Of a stretch of 64,000 nucleotides of DNA, positions 59,901-64,000 are shown in pieces. The stretch is from assembly GCA_013423325.1 (NCBI GenBank), contig BLJB01000013.1:62001-126000 (forward strand), in the 5' to 3' direction. Within the stretch, counting starts at the first letter, position 1. Each line of letters begins with the position of its first letter. The stretch comes from Usnea hakonensis. Lineage: Eukaryota; Ascomycota; Lecanoromycetes; Lecanorales; Parmeliaceae. A program made the translations under genes and the position numbers. The notes under the pieces are model-generated. The model was not told where the DNA came from and ran no database searches. It saw nothing but the letters and a program-made list of their open reading frames with translations.

Positions 59901-62900
59901 ATAAAAGAGTCCAAGGTAAGCGGACACATAGCGGTATCCCTGTTCCTTAGATCTAACCCGTTGAAGGCTCATCAAGCCCTCCATTTTCTGGCTGAGATAA
60001 CCCATAGTAGATCAGCTACTGGCCGAGGAACAGCTCGTAAGATGGATCTGATAGGTCAATTTTTCGAGACCCACGTGCTTGGTATCATGGCTCTTCTTGC
60101 GGATACAATAAACGATGGCAAAGGTCCGCAACCGGTGCCTGAGAAGATTAGGTGTCTGGGGGCAATTCGCGAAATGATAAAGCTTGCCAGGAGCCATGTC
60201 AGCAATGCTCTACCACAGGTAAGCTCCTTACATTCCAGCTTCCCAGCTGTTCAACTAAGTGAAGATTGTCTGTAGATTTGCGCATGTCTTCGTTCCGCCA
60301 TCGAGCATAAAGATCTTGCCAATCAAGCTTTTAGTGCTTGGATTGTTATGATGACTACCCTCGGAGAAGACGACATTGCATCGCTTGTAGATCCTACCTT
60401 TGCCATCATCGTTCAGCATTGGGACTCATTTCTGATCAACATTCAGGAGCAGGCCTACGGTATGGTCAGCTATCTCTTGCAATCCCATTCATCTATGATA
60501 TGCGACATTGTGTACACTTTACCCTCACTCGCCCCTGTGCCATTAATGTCCAAGTTCGAGGAAGAGTTGGGGAGGTTGAGGGCTGGGATGGATGTGAGAC
60601 ACCATTATCAAGCTTTCAGCCAGCGATCCCGGAATGAAAACCCGACGGTTGTCTTACGAGCTTTGATAGAGCTTGCCGAGTACTTGCTTGAAAATCAAGG
60701 TTTTCTACACGAGACTGCTAACAGCGAACAACCTGACCCTGTCGTTGGCCAACTGGCTCAGGCCATCCTGGATACCTCCGTGCTCTTTAATAGTACTTAT
60801 CCAGAGATATCTACTCTTTGTGCCAAGTGCATGGGTCTTGTGGGATGCTTGGACCCCACGCGTATTGAAGCAGTCCGAGAGAAAAAGGAGATGCTGGTTC
60901 TTTCAAATTTTGTTAGAGATGACGAGATAAATGATTTCATTGTCTTCTTTCTCGGAGAAGTTTTGGTCAAAGCCTTTCTTGCTGCAACCAATTCAAGAAG
61001 CCAGGGGTTCTTAGCTTATGCCATGCAGGAATTATTAAGCATCTCAGATATCAAAGAATCTGTGAGGCCTCGACCTCGCGATGCCCCATTCGACGCGAAT
61101 TATCGCAGATGGGTGTCGCTCCCAGAATCCGTGAGGACAACTATAATGCCCTTTACTAATTCTAAGTATTTCGTCACGGCTGGCGTCTTGCAGCCACCTT
61201 CAACCTACCCTTTGTACGACGCAAGCATGAGTCATGGGCAGTGGCTTCGGACGTTCGCTTTTGACCTCCTCAAGAGAAGGTTAGGAGATGGGAAGGCACA
61301 AAACATCTTCTCAGTCCTTAGTCGAGTAATTCGGTTTCAGGATATTTCCATCTCAAATTTCCTCTTACCCTTTGCTTGCTTAAACGTCGTCATCAACGGC
61401 AACGACCTTGAGAAGCTCGAGATTGGTAGAGAGCTCTTCCTTGTATTACATGAGATATTGCCAGGACAGCGCCATTCCAAAGACAACATAATCCTTTGCA
61501 GCCAGGTAATTAATGTCAAGACTTTCCAACGCTTCGTATTGACCCGTATTTACAGACCGTCTTTCAAGTCCTCGACTACCTCTCACGTTGGATGCAAGAG
61601 AAGAAGAAAGAAAGCGCCAATGCGAAAAGCACAAGTCGATTAGCATCCGAAGCCGGCCTTGAGCGGGATGTTGTGATGCAGATACAAAGTGTGGAGACGG
61701 TCCTTGCATTGATTCCCGCAGACGTGATATCCCGCCGGGCAGTGGAGTGTAAATCCTTCTCCCGCGCACTCTTTCATTGGGAGCAATTCATCCGGCAACA
61801 GCGAGACGAACATCACGGTGCAGATCAACGTGTAGCTTTGGAACCCTTGTATGAACGGCTTCAGGAAATTTACACACAGATTGACGAGCCCGACGGTATT
61901 GAAGGCATTTCGGCCTATTTGCAGGTACTGAACATAGATCAGCAGATCCTGGAGCATCGCAAGGCAGGAAGATGGACCGCAGCTCAGAGCTGGTACGAGA
62001 TTCTCCTTACAGAGAGGCCAACCGATCTTGAAGTCCAATTGAACCTGCTGACATGCCTCAAAGAGTCTGGCCAGCACGGTGAGGGACTCATTCCGTTCCG
62101 AGATGAGCTCTCCGTGCTGATCTATATTAGATGTTCTTTTAAATCAAATTGAGGGCTTCCAACAATCATATGGAACCAACACACTGTCTCTACCATTTGC
62201 CACAGAAGCTTCTTGGGTGACTGGAAAGTGGGAAAAATTAAGAAAATACCTCTCAATGTCCACGGAAGCTTCGGATGGAGACTTCAATGTAGGAGTTGGT
62301 AGGGCTTTGTTGGCACTCTCCGAGGACAACCTGAGTCATTTCTCCGACATTTTGGACCAGCTGCGACGCAGCACTGCAAGTGGACTATCGGCCGCAAACA
62401 CAACGTCATTGCAGGGATGCCATGACTCGCTACTAAAATTCCACGTTCTTACCGAGATCGAAATTATTGGCAGCGTCAGGGACATGGATAAAGACAAAAA
62501 AGCCAATTTGGCATCATTGATGGACCAACGACTGGACGTGCTTGGCCATTTCATGTCCAACAAGCAATACTTGCTGGGGATTCGAAGGGCGGCAATGCAA
62601 CTATCTAAGTAAGAAATCTTCATGCCTTGTACGACGATGACTGACCCCACAAGGCATCATTTTTCAAACGCTGACATCGCATCTGCTTGGTTGACAAGCG
62701 CAAAAATGGCTCGCAAAGGTGATTTTACGCACCAGGCTTTCAACGCTGTCCTGCATGCGTCTCAGCTGGGCGAGGCATCAGCTACGATAGAGCATTCCCG
62801 GCTTCTATGGAGAGAAGGCAATCATCGCAAAGCAATTCAAAGTCTAGAAGGTGCCATCGGTGCCAATGCCTTCAGGTATCATGACTACGTCGACGCAGAC

Positions 62901-64000
62901 GAATCCTTAACGACAAACAATCCGGGCCTGCAGCAACAGCAGAACCTGCTGAAGGCGAGAGCTCATCTGCTGCTAGCGAAGTGGATCGACAGAGCGGGAC
63001 AAACTCAATCCGATGTAGTTATCCATCAGTACAATAGGGCAGCCGAATTCTATAACAGATGGGAAAAAGGTCACTACTATCTAGGGAAGCATTACAACAA
63101 ACTTTTAGAGTCCGAGAAAGCGAAACCACCTGGAAAACAGGCTCAGACGTTTATACAGGGTGAGACGGCCAAGTTGGTGATCGAAAATTATCTGAGATCG
63201 CTAGCCTTCGGGGCCAAATACATTTATCAAACTATGCCGAGAATCCTAACGCTGTGGTTAGATTTAGGCTTCAAAATTGAACAGCCTCTGGATCTCAAGC
63301 ACGGAAACGACGAAAATTTTCGAAGCCATACGATGGCACAACGAAGAAAGCTTCTTGGAGCTTGCAACTCTCAGGTTCGAAAATACGTTGATCGCTTACC
63401 GGCTTTTGTTTGGTATACTGCATTGTCCCAGATCGTGGCTCGCATCTGTCATCCAAATCAAATTGTCTACAATCTCCTCGTAGATATTGTGACAAAGGTC
63501 GTAGTGCAGCATACAGCACAAGCACTTTGGACCCTGTTAGCCGTGGTGAAGTCATTTTCCAAAGATAGGGCAAGTAGAGGCATGGCTTGCTTAACCAGAG
63601 TTTTAGAGAACGCGAAGAAATCCAGGGCAGACTCAGCTGGAACTGAGCTTAAGACATTGGTCACTCAAGGGCAGAAACTTACCGACCAGTTACTGCATGT
63701 ATGCGAGGATAATCTTTCTAGCAAGTCTTCAATGGTCAGTCTGGCCAAGGACCTTGGCTTTAGCCATAAAACAGCCTCATCCAGGCTCGCAATACCGCTT
63801 GAGTCATCTTTGACTGCCAGTCTTCCGGCGAACGATGCAATCAATATGCGGACTCATAAGGCTTTTAACAGTAAAGACTACGTTCACATATCGTCCTTCC
63901 TCGATGATGTCGTAGTTTTGAATTCTCTACAGCGACCAAGAAAGATCAGTATTCGAGGCTCTGACGGGCATGTCTACGCTCTTCTTTGCAAACCGAAAGA
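56924..64000 (+). CDS. uvsB: ATR-family checkpoint kinase (UVSB/MEC1/Rad3), partial
   Basis: Twelve exons are visible (56924-57506, 57564-58225, 58279-58586, 58637-59044, 59094-59246, 59296-59392, 59442-59915, 59967-60218, 60276-61505, 61556-62078, 62131-62608, 62654 onward), about 2171 residues. The window ends as the kinase domain begins: LNSLQRPRKISIRGSDG, then ALLCKPK, the start of the PIKK N-lobe. Upstream lie helical HEAT repeats, a UME-type segment (STLCAKCMGLVGCLDP, EINDFIVFFLGEVLVKAFL) and a FAT domain. ATR/Mec1 senses RPA-coated DNA and starts the replication checkpoint. The start ATG gives MARGVGRSESG; the frame upstream opens with TTG. Four acceptors are AAG. The in-frame 39-bp stretch 57738-57776 looks splice-like and may be a further intron. 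Confidence 0.93.

Noticed and set aside
1..64000. tRNA, rRNA, CRISPR arrays, transposon ends
   Set aside because: I looked for B-box-like GGTTCGANTCC signals, regularly spaced repeats and terminal inverted repeats and found none convincing; GGTCGAATCCC near 6788 has no matching A box or fold.

Overview
The window is nuclear DNA of a filamentous ascomycete (Pezizomycotina). The evidence is dense housekeeping genes, 67 short introns (mostly 45-65 bp, GTATGT/GTAAGT-type donors, CTAAC/CTGAC-type branch sites) and a gene set typical of that group. That set includes a fungal complex I accessory subunit resembling the Neurospora 20.9 kDa protein, a TmpA-type membrane flavoprotein, a UVSB/ATR kinase and a mitochondrial GatA. 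I could not place it below subphylum. All gene models below were spliced by hand by following reading frame and protein-family similarity; most exon junctions keep frame exactly.

Layout. 1-8 kb: the end of an unrecognised gene, a secreted 5'-nucleotidase-like phosphatase divergent from mitochondrial GatA/HER2, an unknown basic protein and a small C2H2 zinc-finger protein. 8.6-14.3 kb: an SRPK protein kinase and a TmpA-like protein, separated by 1.9 kb with no clear gene. 14.3-19.2 kb: a 4.9 kb gene-poor stretch. 19.2-27.9 kb: a Pyp1-like tyrosine phosphatase, a VNX1-type vacuolar cation/H+ antiporter and the proteasome ATPase RPT6. 28-37 kb: an FGGY (ribulokinase-type) sugar kinase, a GRIP golgin and lunapark. 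37-39 kb: possible gene relics. 39-48.5 kb: nucleoporin NIC96, COX16 and an importin-7/8-type karyopherin (NMD5). 49-56.4 kb: SKI2 helicase, fork-protection factor CSM3, the complex I subunit and the tRNA deaminase TAD2. 56.9-64 kb: the ATR/MEC1 homologue UVSB, cut by the window edge just as its kinase domain starts.

The genes mostly sit as divergent pairs sharing 0.25-0.6 kb promoters and as convergent pairs with short gaps. There is no operon-like or secondary-metabolite cluster. Functional neighbours include golgin/lunapark (Golgi/ER shape) and CSM3/UVSB (replication checkpoint), but these may be chance.

I did not find a clearly new biological system. The observations most worth checking are a SKI2 intron whose 3' end reads GG instead of AG, unusually frequent AAG 3' splice sites, stopless in-frame introns in three genes, a mini-exon 5' end in the FGGY kinase gene, a candidate small membrane-protein gene near 17.8-18.1 kb and a decayed-looking coding region at 37.6-38.6 kb. 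No tRNA, rRNA, CRISPR array or intact transposon was seen.
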